The notes beneath the pieces were generated by a model that searched no databases, was not told the DNA's origin, and saw nothing but the letters and a program-made list of their open reading frames with translations. A DNA stretch of 64,000 nt from Nocardia acidivorans NBRC 108247 (GTDB taxonomy: Bacteria > Actinomycetota > Actinomycetes > Mycobacteriales > Mycobacteriaceae). Made by a program: the position numbers and the translations under genes. Below are positions 9,773-17,401 of the stretch, in pieces (within the stretch, counting starts at the first letter, position 1; every line of letters starts with the position of its first letter). The stretch lies in the NCBI RefSeq assembly GCF_001625085.1, contig NZ_BDAW01000015.1, positions 1 to 64,000 on the forward strand, in the 5' to 3' direction.

Positions 9773-10948
9773 GTGAGCGAGCCAGTGAGTGATAACGGCG
9801 GCGATGACTTCACCACGTCTTCCGGCGGGGATACGGCCGGGGCGGCCTCGGACCGGGGTGTGGTGATCGGTCAGGGGTTGATCTGGCTGGCGAAGTGGTC
9901 GCTGTGTCTCGTCGCGATCGCGGCGGGGGTGTGGGTGCTCGGGCTGGTGCTCGGGAAATTGTGGGTGGCGGTGCTGCCGGTGTTGCTGGCGCTGGTGGTG
10001 TCGACCGTGCTGTGGCCGCCGACGCGGTGGCTGGTGGGGCGCGGGGTGCCGCCCGCGGCGGCGGCGTCGATTACGACGGTGGGTTTGCTCGCGCTATTGG
10101 CGGGGGTGATCGCGGGGATTGTGCCGTCCGTGGTGGATCAGTCGCCGGAGTTGGCCGACCGGGCCACCGAGGGTGTGCATCGGGTGCGGGATTGGTTGCA
10201 CGGTCCGCCGCTGAATATCGGTGACGAGCAATTGAATTCGGCGGTCGACGCGATCGTCGGGAAGGTGCGGTCCAGCGCGGAGCGAATCGCGTCCGGGGTA
10301 TTCGCGGGGGTGAGTTCGGCGACCTCGGCGATTGTCACGCTGTTCCTGGTGCTCATGCTGACCTTCTTCTTTGTCAAAGACGGTCCGCGGTTGCTGCCGT
10401 GGCTGCATTCGGTGCTGGGCCGCCGGAGCGGACGGCATGTCGAAGAGGTGCTGAACCGGGTATGGGTGATGCTCGGCGGATTCATTCGCACCCAGGCGTT
10501 GGTGAGCCTCATCGATGCCGTGCTGATCGGCGGCGGCCTTGTGATTCTTCGGATTCCGCTGGCCGCGGTGCTGACCGTGCTCACCTTCCTGGGCGGTTTC
10601 GTCCCGATCGTCGGGGCCTTCGTCGCGGGTGCGCTGGCCGTCCTGGTGGCCCTGGTGACCAAGGGGTTGACCAGCGCGCTCATCGTGCTCGCCATCATCG
10701 TGGTGGTGCAGCAGCTGGAAGGTAATGTGCTGCAACCTATTCTGCAGAGCCGCAGTATGCAGCTGCACGCCGTCGTGGTGCTGCTCGCCATTACCGTCGG
10801 CAGTGCGCTCTACGGAATCGTCGGCGCGTTCCTATCCGTTCCCGTGGTGGCGGTGGCCGCGGTGGTACTGCGCTATCTGGGCGAGCAGATCGACGCGCGC
10901 AGCACGCGGAGCGGAGGAGGCGCGGATCTCGGGCCGAGCGTCGAATAG
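9773..10948 (+). CDS. AI-2E family (UPF0118) membrane transporter
   Basis: This protein of about 391 residues has seven or eight membrane helices and the arrangement of the AI-2E exporter family: two early helices, a long soluble loop (VDQSPELADRATEGVHRVRDW), then FFFVKDGPRLLPWL. The late helices contain TFLGGFVPIVGAFVAG and the family signature EGNVLQPILQSRSMQLHAVVV. Some members export AI-2 and others act in cation/proton exchange, so the substrate is open. GTG 9773 gives a short charged N-terminus. An ATG at 9752 or 9671 is also possible. A broken relative of this family lies at 49730-50374. Confidence 0.85.
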   Translation: MSEPVSDNGGDDFTTSSGGDTAGAASDRGVVIGQGLIWLAKWSLCLVAIAAGVWVLGLVLGKLWVAVLPVLLALVVSTVLWPPTRWLVGRGVPPAAAASITTVGLLALLAGVIAGIVPSVVDQSPELADRATEGVHRVRDWLHGPPLNIGDEQLNSAVDAIVGKVRSSAERIASGVFAGVSSATSAIVTLFLVLMLTFFFVKDGPRLLPWLHSVLGRRSGRHVEEVLNRVWVMLGGFIRTQALVSLIDAVLIGGGLVILRIPLAAVLTVLTFLGGFVPIVGAFVAGALAVLVALVTKGLTSALIVLAIIVVVQQLEGNVLQPILQSRSMQLHAVVVLLAITVGSALYGIVGAFLSVPVVAVAAVVLRYLGEQIDARSTRSGGGADLGPSVE

Positions 10949-11169
10949 CTTGCCGGGCGCGCCTTTCCGGTCCTCGATGACATCGATCAGTTGCTCCATA
11001 CTCGGGCCGGGTCAGCGCCGACCTGATCCGCGACCGCGACCCCGTCATCGAGACGACCGCATTCCGGAAACCACGGTCCGGACCACCTATGTGCAAGGGC
11101 GGCGGATGTATTCGCGAGTTCCGGTCCTCGCGGTCCGGCGTCACAGCCTCGCAGACCGCCCGGCCCGAC

Positions 11170-11203
11170 TGGGCCGCCGCGCTACGGTGATCGCGGCGGC
11201 CCA
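11170..11203. terminator. strong GC hairpin between convergent genes
   Basis: A perfect 12-base stem (TGGGCCGCCGCG and its complement) encloses a 10-base loop between the ends of the AI-2E gene and the NAD(P)-binding gene. It has no T tract. Its place between convergent genes suggests a bidirectional terminator. The rest of the gap from 10949 to 11238 shows no convincing gene. Confidence 0.6.
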
Positions 11204-11238
11204 GATCGCGAAAGGGTCTTCGCCCGAAGGGGTTTCGG

Positions 11239-11886
11239 TCAGATGGCCGCGACGGCGTCCGGGATCGGGGTTTCCCCGCCGATCAACTCCAGAACGCGGC
11301 CCGTCCCCGCCCCGGAAATCACTAGTTCGGCCAGCACACCCGCCACATCCGAGCGCGGAATACGGCCCGCCGGAACACTTTCCGCGAGTCGTACCCGCCC
11401 GGTGGCGGCCTCGTTGGTGAGACTGCCGGGTCGCAGAATCGTCCAATCCAGTGCGCGCCCGCGAAGATCATTCTCCGCCTGCGTCTTCGCGTCGATATAG
11501 GCTACCCACGACTCATCCCCACCGGCGGCGGGCTGCCCCGCGCCCATGGTCGAGATCTGCACGAACCGCCCCACACCGGCCTGCTCCGCCGCATCGGCGA
11601 GCAGTACCGAACCATCCCGATCCACGGTGTACTTGCGCTTCGGCCCGCTTCCCGGTCCGGCGCCGGCCGCGAACACCACCGCGTCGACACCGCGCAAGGC
11701 CGAGACCAACTCGTCCCGTCCCCCTTGTTCCAGGTCCAGTACAACCGGCTCCCCGCCGGCCGTCTTCACATCCCCCGCGTGCTCCGGATTCCGAATGACG
11801 CTCAGCACCCGGTCACCCCGTCCGGTGAGCACCCCGGTGAGTGCGAGTGCGATCTGCCCATGTCCGCCGATGATTGCGATTCGCAT
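11239..11886 (-). CDS. NAD(P)-binding atypical SDR (NmrA/YwnB-like)
   Basis: This 215-residue protein begins with a Rossmann motif MRIAIIGGHGQIALALTGVL and continues with VVFAAGAGPGSG, then YIDAKTQAENDL and WTILRPGSL. These are typical of short atypical short-chain dehydrogenases that sense or reduce with NADP. No classical YxxxK proton relay is complete, but YIDAK is positioned for one. The substrate is unknown. ATG 11886 is the natural start at the Rossmann strand. It lies 2 bases behind the DUF1772 gene, so the two probably share the TetR-controlled promoter at 12422-12444. Confidence 0.85.
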   Translation of the reverse strand: MRIAIIGGHGQIALALTGVLTGRGDRVLSVIRNPEHAGDVKTAGGEPVVLDLEQGGRDELVSALRGVDAVVFAAGAGPGSGPKRKYTVDRDGSVLLADAAEQAGVGRFVQISTMGAGQPAAGGDESWVAYIDAKTQAENDLRGRALDWTILRPGSLTNEAATGRVRLAESVPAGRIPRSDVAGVLAELVISGAGTGRVLELIGGETPIPDAVAAI

Positions 11887-11888
11887 GG

Positions 11889-12401
11889 CTACGAGCCTAC
11901 GACGACCCGCCGCGGCAGCGGCCGCACCTCGCCCGGCGAGGCGGTGCCGCGTGCGGTGACCACGACGGCGATGGTCAGCACGAATGCGGTCAGGGCACAG
12001 GCTGTTCGGGCGAAATGGAATATTTCCCAGCGGTGCAGGATGGCGGCGTAGTCGGCGGGCGGGCCGCTGACGGCCCAGACTTTGATCTTCTGGTTGATGG
12101 GGACATTGCCGAGCCTGGTGATCAGGAATGAGCCGATCGCGAGAACGGACGCGGTGGCGGCGAGCCATCGATACCGGCCCGTGCGGTGGATGGCGAGTGC
12201 GAGGGTGCTCAGGACGGTCAGGGCCATAAGCGATTGCATGACCGGGCCGTTCACGCGCATGAGGGCGGTGTGGAAGGTGAATCGGACATCGAGGGGGACC
12301 TCGCGGAAGGCGTAGAGGACGTTGACCGCGCCATAGCCGAAGGCCCCGGCGAGCAGGCCGGGGAACAGCAGTGCCGCTGCTGGAACGACTCTCGACAGCA
12401 T
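11889..12401 (-). CDS. DUF1772 (anthrone oxygenase-like) membrane protein
   Basis: This 170-residue protein has four predicted membrane helices. The first contains ALLFPGLLAGAFGYGAVNVL. A loop carries INQKIKVW, resembling the NxxI/L-W signature of DUF1772 proteins, and HRWEIFHFARTACAL precedes the last helix. Fungal relatives are anthrone oxygenases. Bacterial members usually sit beside TetR genes and redox proteins and have no proven function. It is divergent from a TetR gene with a perfect inverted repeat 20 bases upstream of its start, so repression by that TetR is likely. The NAD(P)-binding gene follows directly. Confidence 0.85.
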   Translation of the reverse strand: MLSRVVPAAALLFPGLLAGAFGYGAVNVLYAFREVPLDVRFTFHTALMRVNGPVMQSLMALTVLSTLALAIHRTGRYRWLAATASVLAIGSFLITRLGNVPINQKIKVWAVSGPPADYAAILHRWEIFHFARTACALTAFVLTIAVVVTARGTASPGEVRPLPRRVVVGS

Positions 12402-12421
12402 GGGTGACTCCCGTCGTTGAC

Positions 12422-12444
12422 TATCGCAACATCATGTTGCGATA
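12422..12444. promoter_or_regulatory. perfect inverted repeat, likely TetR operator
   Basis: Arms TATCGCAACAT and ATGTTGCGATA, 11 bases each, flank a single C. The site lies 20 bases upstream of the DUF1772 start and 47 bases upstream of the divergent TetR start. Perfect symmetry and position between the divergent pair make an autoregulatory operator the obvious reading. Confidence 0.8.
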
Positions 12445-12491
12445 CTGTCGAGCATGCCCCACCGCATCCAATATCGCACCAAAGAGTTGCA

Positions 12492-13079
12492 ATGAGTCCT
12501 GGCGCACCCCTGGGGCGCGGACCCAAGGTCCGCGCCGCCGTATTGACCGCGGCCGTCACCGAATTGGCCGAGCAGGGGTACGCGGGATTCACCGTGGAGA
12601 ATGTGGCGCGCCGCGCGGGCGTGCACAAGACCACCGTCTATCGGCGCTGGCCGGAGCGGGACGCGCTCATCACCGACGCGCTCGCGGACAGCGCCGAAGC
12701 CGAAATCCCCATCCCGGACACGGGTTCCATCGAAGCGGACTTCGACGCTCTCGCACAAGGTCTGGTCGCCTGGGTGAAAAGTCCGGGGGGACAGGCGGTC
12801 CTGGCGGTCATGCACTCCGAGACCGCGGGTTCGTCCCGCCCCCCGGACACGGTGCGCCACGTCTTCCGCGACCGTATCCGCCAGGCCCTGCCGGTGGTCG
12901 TGCGCGCCATCGAGCGCGGTGAACTACCCGCGGGCACCGATCCGGCGGAATGCGTCAAAGCCCTGGTCGCCCCGATCTACTTCCGCGCCTTGATAACTCG
13001 CGAGAAACTGACAGCCGACACCGCCGCCAACGCCGCCCGCCTGGCACTCGCCGGAGCCCGCGCGGGCGTATTCGGCTAG
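12492..13079 (+). CDS. TetR/AcrR-family regulator
   Basis: This 195-residue repressor has an N-terminal helix-turn-helix at about residues 14-60 (VENVARRAGVHKTTVYRRW) and a ligand-binding C-terminal domain of the TetR_C_11/16 kind (GQAVLAVMHSE, DRIRQALPVVVRAIERGELP, ending in a FRALITRE helix). ATG 12492 begins MSPGAPLG, a normal length for the family. It is divergent from DUF1772 and its operator is the perfect repeat at 12422-12444. It ends 17 bases from the convergent acyl-CoA dehydrogenase. The ligand is unknown. Confidence 0.9.
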   Translation: MSPGAPLGRGPKVRAAVLTAAVTELAEQGYAGFTVENVARRAGVHKTTVYRRWPERDALITDALADSAEAEIPIPDTGSIEADFDALAQGLVAWVKSPGGQAVLAVMHSETAGSSRPPDTVRHVFRDRIRQALPVVVRAIERGELPAGTDPAECVKALVAPIYFRALITREKLTADTAANAARLALAGARAGVFG

Positions 13080-13096
13080 TCGATTGTCCGGTGCCG

Positions 13097-14242
13097 TCAG
13101 AGGGTGCGGCCGATGATCAGTTTCATGATCTCGTTGGTGCCGCCGTAGATCTTCTGGATGCGGGCGTCGGCGTACATGCGGGAGATGGGGTATTCGGCCA
13201 TGTAGCCGTAGCCGCCGAAGAGTTGCAGGCATTCATCGGCCACCTTGCACTGCTGCTCGGTGAGCCACCATTTGGCCTTGGCCGCGGTCGGGACGTCGAG
13301 TTCGCCGCGCAGGTGCTTATTGACGCAGTCATCGGTGAAGGACCAGGCGATGGACTTGATGGTGTCGCATTCGGCGAGGGTGAACTGGGTGTTCTGGAAG
13401 GCGAAGACCGGCTTGCCGAAGGCTTCGCGTTCCTTGGTGTAGGCCAGCGTGACCTCGACGGTCTTCTCGATCGCGGCGGCGGCGATGACGGCCAGGATGA
13501 GCCGCTCCTGCGGGAGCTGCTGCATGAGCTGAATGAAGCCGATGCCCTCCGCGCTACCGAGCAGATTCGACCGCGGCACCCGGACATTGTCGAAGAACAG
13601 CTCGCAGGTGTCCTGACCGTGCTGGCCGATCTTCTCCAGATTGCGGCCGCGGCGGAAGCCCTCGCGGGCGGTCTCCACCAGGATGAGCGAGACGGTGTCC
13701 GCGCCCTTGCCCTCGGAGGTCTTGCAGGCCACGATCACCAGATCGGCCAGATAGCCATTGGTGATGAAGGTTTTCGCGCCGTTCAGGACGTACTCGTCGC
13801 CGTCCTTGACGGCCTTGGTCTTGATGCCCTGCAAATCCGATCCGGTGCCGGGTTCGGTCATCGCGATCGCGCCGACGATCTCGCCGGATGCCATGCGCGG
13901 CAGCCAATTCCGCTTCTGCTCCTCGGTGCCGTACGCGTTGAGGTAGTGCGCGACGATCCCGCTGTGCACCGGATTCCCGAGGCTGGGGGACAGGCCGCGC
14001 ACCTGTTCGGTCAGCACCACGGCCTCGTGCGCGAACGTGCCGCCGCCCCCGCCGTATTCCTCCGGAATGCTCAGGCACAGCAGGCCCAATTCCCCTGCGC
14101 GATTCCAGATTTCGCGATCGACATGGTGCTGGCGGGCCCACTTGTCCTCATTGGGCGCGCATTCCTTCTCGAAGAACTTGCGCGCTAGATCGGACAGCGC
14201 GTCCAGGTCCTCATCCATCCACGGCGAGCGGTGCAGGGCCAC
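13097..14242 (-). CDS. acyl-CoA dehydrogenase
   Basis: This 381-residue FAD enzyme catalyses alpha,beta-dehydrogenation of an acyl-CoA. It has LCLSIPEEYGGGGG, then AIAMTEPGTGSDLQGI for FAD/substrate contacts, then QLFGGYGYMAEYP and IYGGTNEIMK. In many members the catalytic Glu lies in IYEGT. Here that position is Gly, and the glutamate of PQERL is available, as in the isovaleryl/long-chain type. GTG 14242 has GAGGAG upstream and gives the usual N-terminus (MALHRSPWMDEDL). The AraC gene lies just upstream in the same direction and may control it. Confidence 0.92.
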   Translation of the reverse strand: MALHRSPWMDEDLDALSDLARKFFEKECAPNEDKWARQHHVDREIWNRAGELGLLCLSIPEEYGGGGGTFAHEAVVLTEQVRGLSPSLGNPVHSGIVAHYLNAYGTEEQKRNWLPRMASGEIVGAIAMTEPGTGSDLQGIKTKAVKDGDEYVLNGAKTFITNGYLADLVIVACKTSEGKGADTVSLILVETAREGFRRGRNLEKIGQHGQDTCELFFDNVRVPRSNLLGSAEGIGFIQLMQQLPQERLILAVIAAAAIEKTVEVTLAYTKEREAFGKPVFAFQNTQFTLAECDTIKSIAWSFTDDCVNKHLRGELDVPTAAKAKWWLTEQQCKVADECLQLFGGYGYMAEYPISRMYADARIQKIYGGTNEIMKLIIGRTL

Positions 14243-14352
14243 GAGTGAACTCCTCTGTTCTAATCGGCTCTGCCGCGACGGTAAGTCGATTCGCGGGCCG
14301 CAACCATGACCGCCTCGCTCGACTTCTTGACCGGAACGCTCAGCGGGCCGGT

Positions 14353-15402
14353 TCAACGCTGATAGGAGCCCGGTGCGCTCCCGGTCCAGCGGCGGAAGGC
14401 GCGGGAGAAGGCGCTCGGTTCGGAGAAGCCGAGTCGGCGGGACAGCGCGGTCACCGTCTCCTCACCGCGCACCAGACTCGCGATGGCGGCATCGCGCAGA
14501 ATCTGCTCGCGAATCTCCTTGAGCGAGGTGTGTTCCTCGCGCAGTTTGCGGCGCAGTGTCGGCGGGCTCATGGCGAGTTCGGCGGCGATATCATCCGCAC
14601 CCGGCCAATCACCGTCCAGTCCGCGCTGGAGAATGCGCCGCACCCGCGCGGCCGGGGAGATGGAGTAGTCGCGCGGTCCGAGCACACCCGAGGGCGCATT
14701 GCGCAGGAACGCCTGCAACTCGTCCTCGCTGCGATCGATCGGCTGCTCCAGCAGCGCGGCATCGAAGACCAGCGTCGGGTCCGCGGCCGAAAAGACAACG
14801 GGCGCACCGAAAACCACGTCGTAGTCGTCGACTTCCGGATCGCGCGGGTACGGCACCTCCACCCGCCGCAACAGCAGCCGCCCGCCGATCGTCCACGCCA
14901 TGAACCGATGCGTAATGGTCAACATGGTGTCGATGACAATGCCCGGCGGGCGGCCCGCATCGCTCATATCGAAGCTGACGCGCGCCTCACCCTCGTCTTG
15001 GGTGAGCCGCAACCGCGGCAATCCGGGCAGTGACCGCCGGAAACTCTCGAACCGGCGAATGGCCGCCCCGAGCGTGGGGGCACCCACCAACCCGAAACAC
15101 ACCAGCCGCAATGTCCCACGCGGCATCGGCCGCAAGCCGAGCCCCAGCAATTCGTCATCGGTGGCCCGCCACAACCCCTGCACCATCCGCACGGTCTGAT
15201 CAATGGTGACCCGGGATCGCCCCTCCGCCAACAGATCCGGCGAAATCCCGGCCTCGGCCAGCAACCCGCCGATATCCCACCCACGCTGTCCGGCGAGTTC
15301 GACAATGGCCCGAACTCGCTGGATGGGCAGGGTGCTTCCGGCCTCGGCAGACATCCGCCCGACCGTATCAATCCGCCCCGGGCCGCCCGCCGAGCGGCTC
15401 AC
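14353..15402 (-). CDS. AraC-family regulator with arabinose-binding-like N-terminus
   Basis: This 349-residue protein has an N-terminal Arabinose_bd-type domain (residues about 30-220, including VRMVQGLWRATDDELLGLGL and GTLRLVCFGLV) and a C-terminal AraC DNA-binding domain with two helix-turn-helix motifs (AAELAMSPPTLRRKLREE and LSRRLGFSEPSAFSRAFRRW). This architecture is that of OruR/ArgR-like and mycobacterial virulence-type AraC proteins. It lies upstream of the acyl-CoA dehydrogenase on the same strand, 110 bases apart, so it may activate a fatty-acid or branched-acid pathway. GTG 15402 is used; an ATG at 15354 would shorten it by 16 residues. Confidence 0.88.
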   Translation of the reverse strand: MSRSAGGPGRIDTVGRMSAEAGSTLPIQRVRAIVELAGQRGWDIGGLLAEAGISPDLLAEGRSRVTIDQTVRMVQGLWRATDDELLGLGLRPMPRGTLRLVCFGLVGAPTLGAAIRRFESFRRSLPGLPRLRLTQDEGEARVSFDMSDAGRPPGIVIDTMLTITHRFMAWTIGGRLLLRRVEVPYPRDPEVDDYDVVFGAPVVFSAADPTLVFDAALLEQPIDRSEDELQAFLRNAPSGVLGPRDYSISPAARVRRILQRGLDGDWPGADDIAAELAMSPPTLRRKLREEHTSLKEIREQILRDAAIASLVRGEETVTALSRRLGFSEPSAFSRAFRRWTGSAPGSYQR

Positions 15403-15519
15403 CGCACCGTATCCCCGGTGAGTCCCGCCGATAGCGACCGGTTTCCAAGCCTCAATCGGCGAGCCCCGAGCCCGTTTTGGTGTATCCGTCCCGCCCGTGT
15501 ACTGTTCTGTTCACACCGA

Positions 15520-15593
15520 CGCGGGGTGGAGCAGCTCGGTAGCTCGCTGGGCTCATAACCCAGAGGTCGCAGGTTCAAATCCTGTCCCCGCTA
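15520..15593 (+). tRNA. initiator tRNA-fMet (CAT)
   Basis: The cloverleaf is complete. The acceptor strand is CGCGGGG, the D arm contains GAGCAGCTCGGTAGCTC, the anticodon loop is CTCATAA, and the T arm is GCAGG-TTCAAAT-CCTGT. Two initiator marks are visible: three consecutive G:C pairs at the base of the anticodon stem (GGG/CCC) and an unpaired first acceptor position (C1 against T72). Discriminator A73 is followed by CAA, so CCA is not encoded. A strong terminator follows 4 bases later. Confidence 0.95.
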
Positions 15594-15597
15594 CAAA

Positions 15598-15637
15598 TGA
15601 GGGCGGTCCTGACCGGTAGGTTTCAGGACCGCCCTCA
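15598..15637 (+). terminator. terminator behind tRNA-fMet
   Basis: A perfect 15-base stem (TGAGGGCGGTCCTGA and its complement) encloses a 10-base loop and is followed by ATCTTTG. It begins 4 bases after the tRNA. It is the strongest hairpin in the neighbourhood. The following 269 bases up to the response regulator stop show no supported gene. Confidence 0.9.
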
Positions 15638-15906
15638 ATCTTTGTCGAGTTTTGCGGCAACGAATTTGACAACCGTCCCGTATCTCGGTGCCCAGCGGCA
15701 CCACGAAGACTGCGAAATCCATCGCTACCAGTTGTTCTCCGATGGACGCAGCGGAACGCATGGGACGACTGCGTTCGCTGGGGTGCCAGCCCAACGGTCA
15801 TAGGACGCGGCGACGGCGACCCTTTCCTTGGCTGTTTGCTTGCACGAGGGTGTGGGTGTGGGGATCGGTGTCGTCGTGCTCGGCGACCGGCATGATCGTC
15901 TGTCGA

Positions 15907-16587
15907 TCACGCGGCTGAACTCTTGCTTTGGGGTCGATCGTGGAGTCGGACGGGCAGCAAACCGTTCCGCAATTGTGTGGATAGTTCGGTCAATTGGTTC
16001 CGATTCTCGACGCCCAGCTTGGCGTAAAGCTTCGTGAGATTGTTTCTAACGGTCTTCTCGGCTATGCCGAGGGAGTTGGCGATCTGCTGGCTGGAATGAC
16101 CTGTGCTGACCAGATCGAAGAGCGCCAGTTCGCGGGTGGTCAGTTCGCGCAGGGCTTTGCAGACCGTGGTCGATTGACGGACATGCCTGATGAGAACCTC
16201 GGTGACGCGCTGGTCGAAGGCGAGCTTTCCGGCGGCGACCGAGCGTATCGCCTGGGTGATGACCTCACCGGGCAGATTTTTCGTGAGACATCCGGCGGCG
16301 CCGGCCAGCGCGGCCTGCGCCATGGTCTCGGGATCGGCCGCCTCGGTGAATATGACGCACTTGATCCCCGGGGAGATCATCTGTATCCGGCGGCACAGGT
16401 CGATTCCGCTTCCGTCCGGCAGATTCAAACCCACGATGGCGATGTCGACGGACCTCGGATCCATCGATTCCAGTGCTTGTGCGGCCGCGCTCGCTCCTCC
16501 GACCACTGTCAGGGAAGGGGTGTTCTCGAAGAGGGATTTGAGGCCGAATCGGGCGATGTTGTTGTCGGCAATGAAAATTCGGATCAT
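15907..16587 (-). CDS. atypical LuxR/NarL-type response regulator lacking the phospho-Asp
   Basis: This 226-residue protein has a receiver-like domain (residues 1-120) and a C-terminal LuxR helix-turn-helix (LTTRELALFDLVSTGHSS, QQIANSLGIAEKTVRNN). The position that normally holds the phosphorylated Asp is Gly53 (DIAIVGLNLPDG). The acidic pocket is ADNN rather than a double Asp. The switch Thr (VIFTEA) and the conserved Lys (CLTKNLP) remain. It therefore probably works without phosphorylation, as known for other atypical receivers. No histidine kinase is adjacent. ATG 16587 begins two bases after the TetR stop, so both are one operon. Targets are unknown. The secreted beta-helix gene and polysaccharide operon are nearby candidates. 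Confidence 0.88.
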   Translation of the reverse strand: MIRIFIADNNIARFGLKSLFENTPSLTVVGGASAAAQALESMDPRSVDIAIVGLNLPDGSGIDLCRRIQMISPGIKCVIFTEAADPETMAQAALAGAAGCLTKNLPGEVITQAIRSVAAGKLAFDQRVTEVLIRHVRQSTTVCKALRELTTRELALFDLVSTGHSSQQIANSLGIAEKTVRNNLTKLYAKLGVENRNQLTELSTQLRNGLLPVRLHDRPQSKSSAA

Positions 16588-16589
16588 CT

Positions 16590-17246
16590 CTACTGATCCC
16601 TTCGGTTCTCCAGTGCGTGCGGTGGCAGGCCGAGTTCTTGTTCGGCGGTCGCGAGGACGAAGTCGGCTATGCGAAGGAATTCTTCGTCGTTCTGCAGGAC
16701 GGCTTGGATCGTGACGGCGTGGGCGGTCGCGAGTATCCGGGAGGCTGATGCGTTGGCGTTGTCGGTCGAGAACTGGCCCGCTGCAACGCCTTCGGCAATA
16801 ATTTCGGTCACGATGGTCTGGGCGTAGGTCATCTGCCGGACCACCTCGTCGCGCATGCGGGGCTCGCTGTAGGAGGCCTGCCAGCCATCGACCCACAGCA
16901 GTGGGACGGGGAATTCGGTGCGGTGGCGGCGGTAGTCGAGCAGGCGGCGAAGTTGGCCGAGGGGGGTCGATGCGACGCGGGCGTGTGCGCGCCAGGCGTC
17001 GAGTGAATTCGTGGACGCATGCGCGAATCCTTCGGTGACCAGATCGTCGACGGAAGCGAAGTAGTGGCTGATGAGTCCGGTGGCGACGCCCAGTGCGTCG
17101 GCCACGCTGCGGAGGGTGAGGCTGCGGATGCCGTGGGTGGCAATCAGTCGGCCGGCCGTGTCCACGATCTCGGTTCGTCGCTGCTCGGGTGGCAGTCGTC
17201 GCCTGCGTGGTTTCGTTGCGTTCGGAGGTGGGAGGTCCTTCGGCAT
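16590..17246 (-). CDS. TetR-family regulator
   Basis: This 218-residue protein has a helix-turn-helix at about 35-80 (LRSVADALGVATGLISHYF), followed by a C-terminal TetR_C_6/BetI-like domain (LDYRRHRTEFPVPLLWVDGW). ATG 17246 has AAGGAG 4 bases upstream, inside an inverted repeat (17248-17283). This implies direct autorepression by blocking its own start region. A second copy of the same operator core lies at 17291-17314. It is followed by the atypical response regulator and is divergent from the secreted beta-helix gene, which it may also control. Confidence 0.9.
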   Translation of the reverse strand: MPKDLPPPNATKPRRRRLPPEQRRTEIVDTAGRLIATHGIRSLTLRSVADALGVATGLISHYFASVDDLVTEGFAHASTNSLDAWRAHARVASTPLGQLRRLLDYRRHRTEFPVPLLWVDGWQASYSEPRMRDEVVRQMTYAQTIVTEIIAEGVAAGQFSTDNANASASRILATAHAVTIQAVLQNDEEFLRIADFVLATAEQELGLPPHALENRRDQ

Positions 17247-17247
17247 C

Positions 17248-17283
17248 GTGCTCCTTATTGGCTGGGCAACCAATAAGGAGCAC
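17248..17283. promoter_or_regulatory. TetR operator copy 1
   Basis: A perfect inverted repeat has 14-base arms (GTGCTCCTTATTGG and complement) around an 8-base spacer. It overlaps the ribosome binding site of the TetR gene. The inner core TATTGG-N8-CCAATA recurs at 17291-17314, so the core rather than the outer arms is probably the protein site. Confidence 0.75.
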
Positions 17284-17290
17284 GCTATCA

Positions 17291-17314
17291 GCTATTGGTA
17301 GGGATGCCAATAGC
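17291..17314. promoter_or_regulatory. TetR operator copy 2
   Basis: An inverted repeat of GCTATTGG and CCAATAGC encloses an 8-base spacer with GGG in the middle, as in copy 1. Centre-to-centre distance to copy 1 is 37 bases. It lies between the TetR start and the divergent beta-helix gene. Confidence 0.7.
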
Positions 17315-17401
17315 GTTGGAAAATGCGTCGCCGGTGGAGCGTGTCGATGCCGTGGTTACCATGTAGCATCTGCCGAAAAGTTACTCATCGGTGATAGGAA
17401 T

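Noticed and set aside
15553..15801. Minus-strand reading frame ending in FVAGTGFEPATSGL
   Set aside because: It is antisense to the tRNA and its terminator. The GTGFEPATSGL-like tail is a well-known artefact of translating across tRNA genes.
15594..15906. Possible integrated element at the tRNA 3' end
   Set aside because: I found no integrase, excisionase or repeat of the tRNA end downstream within the window.
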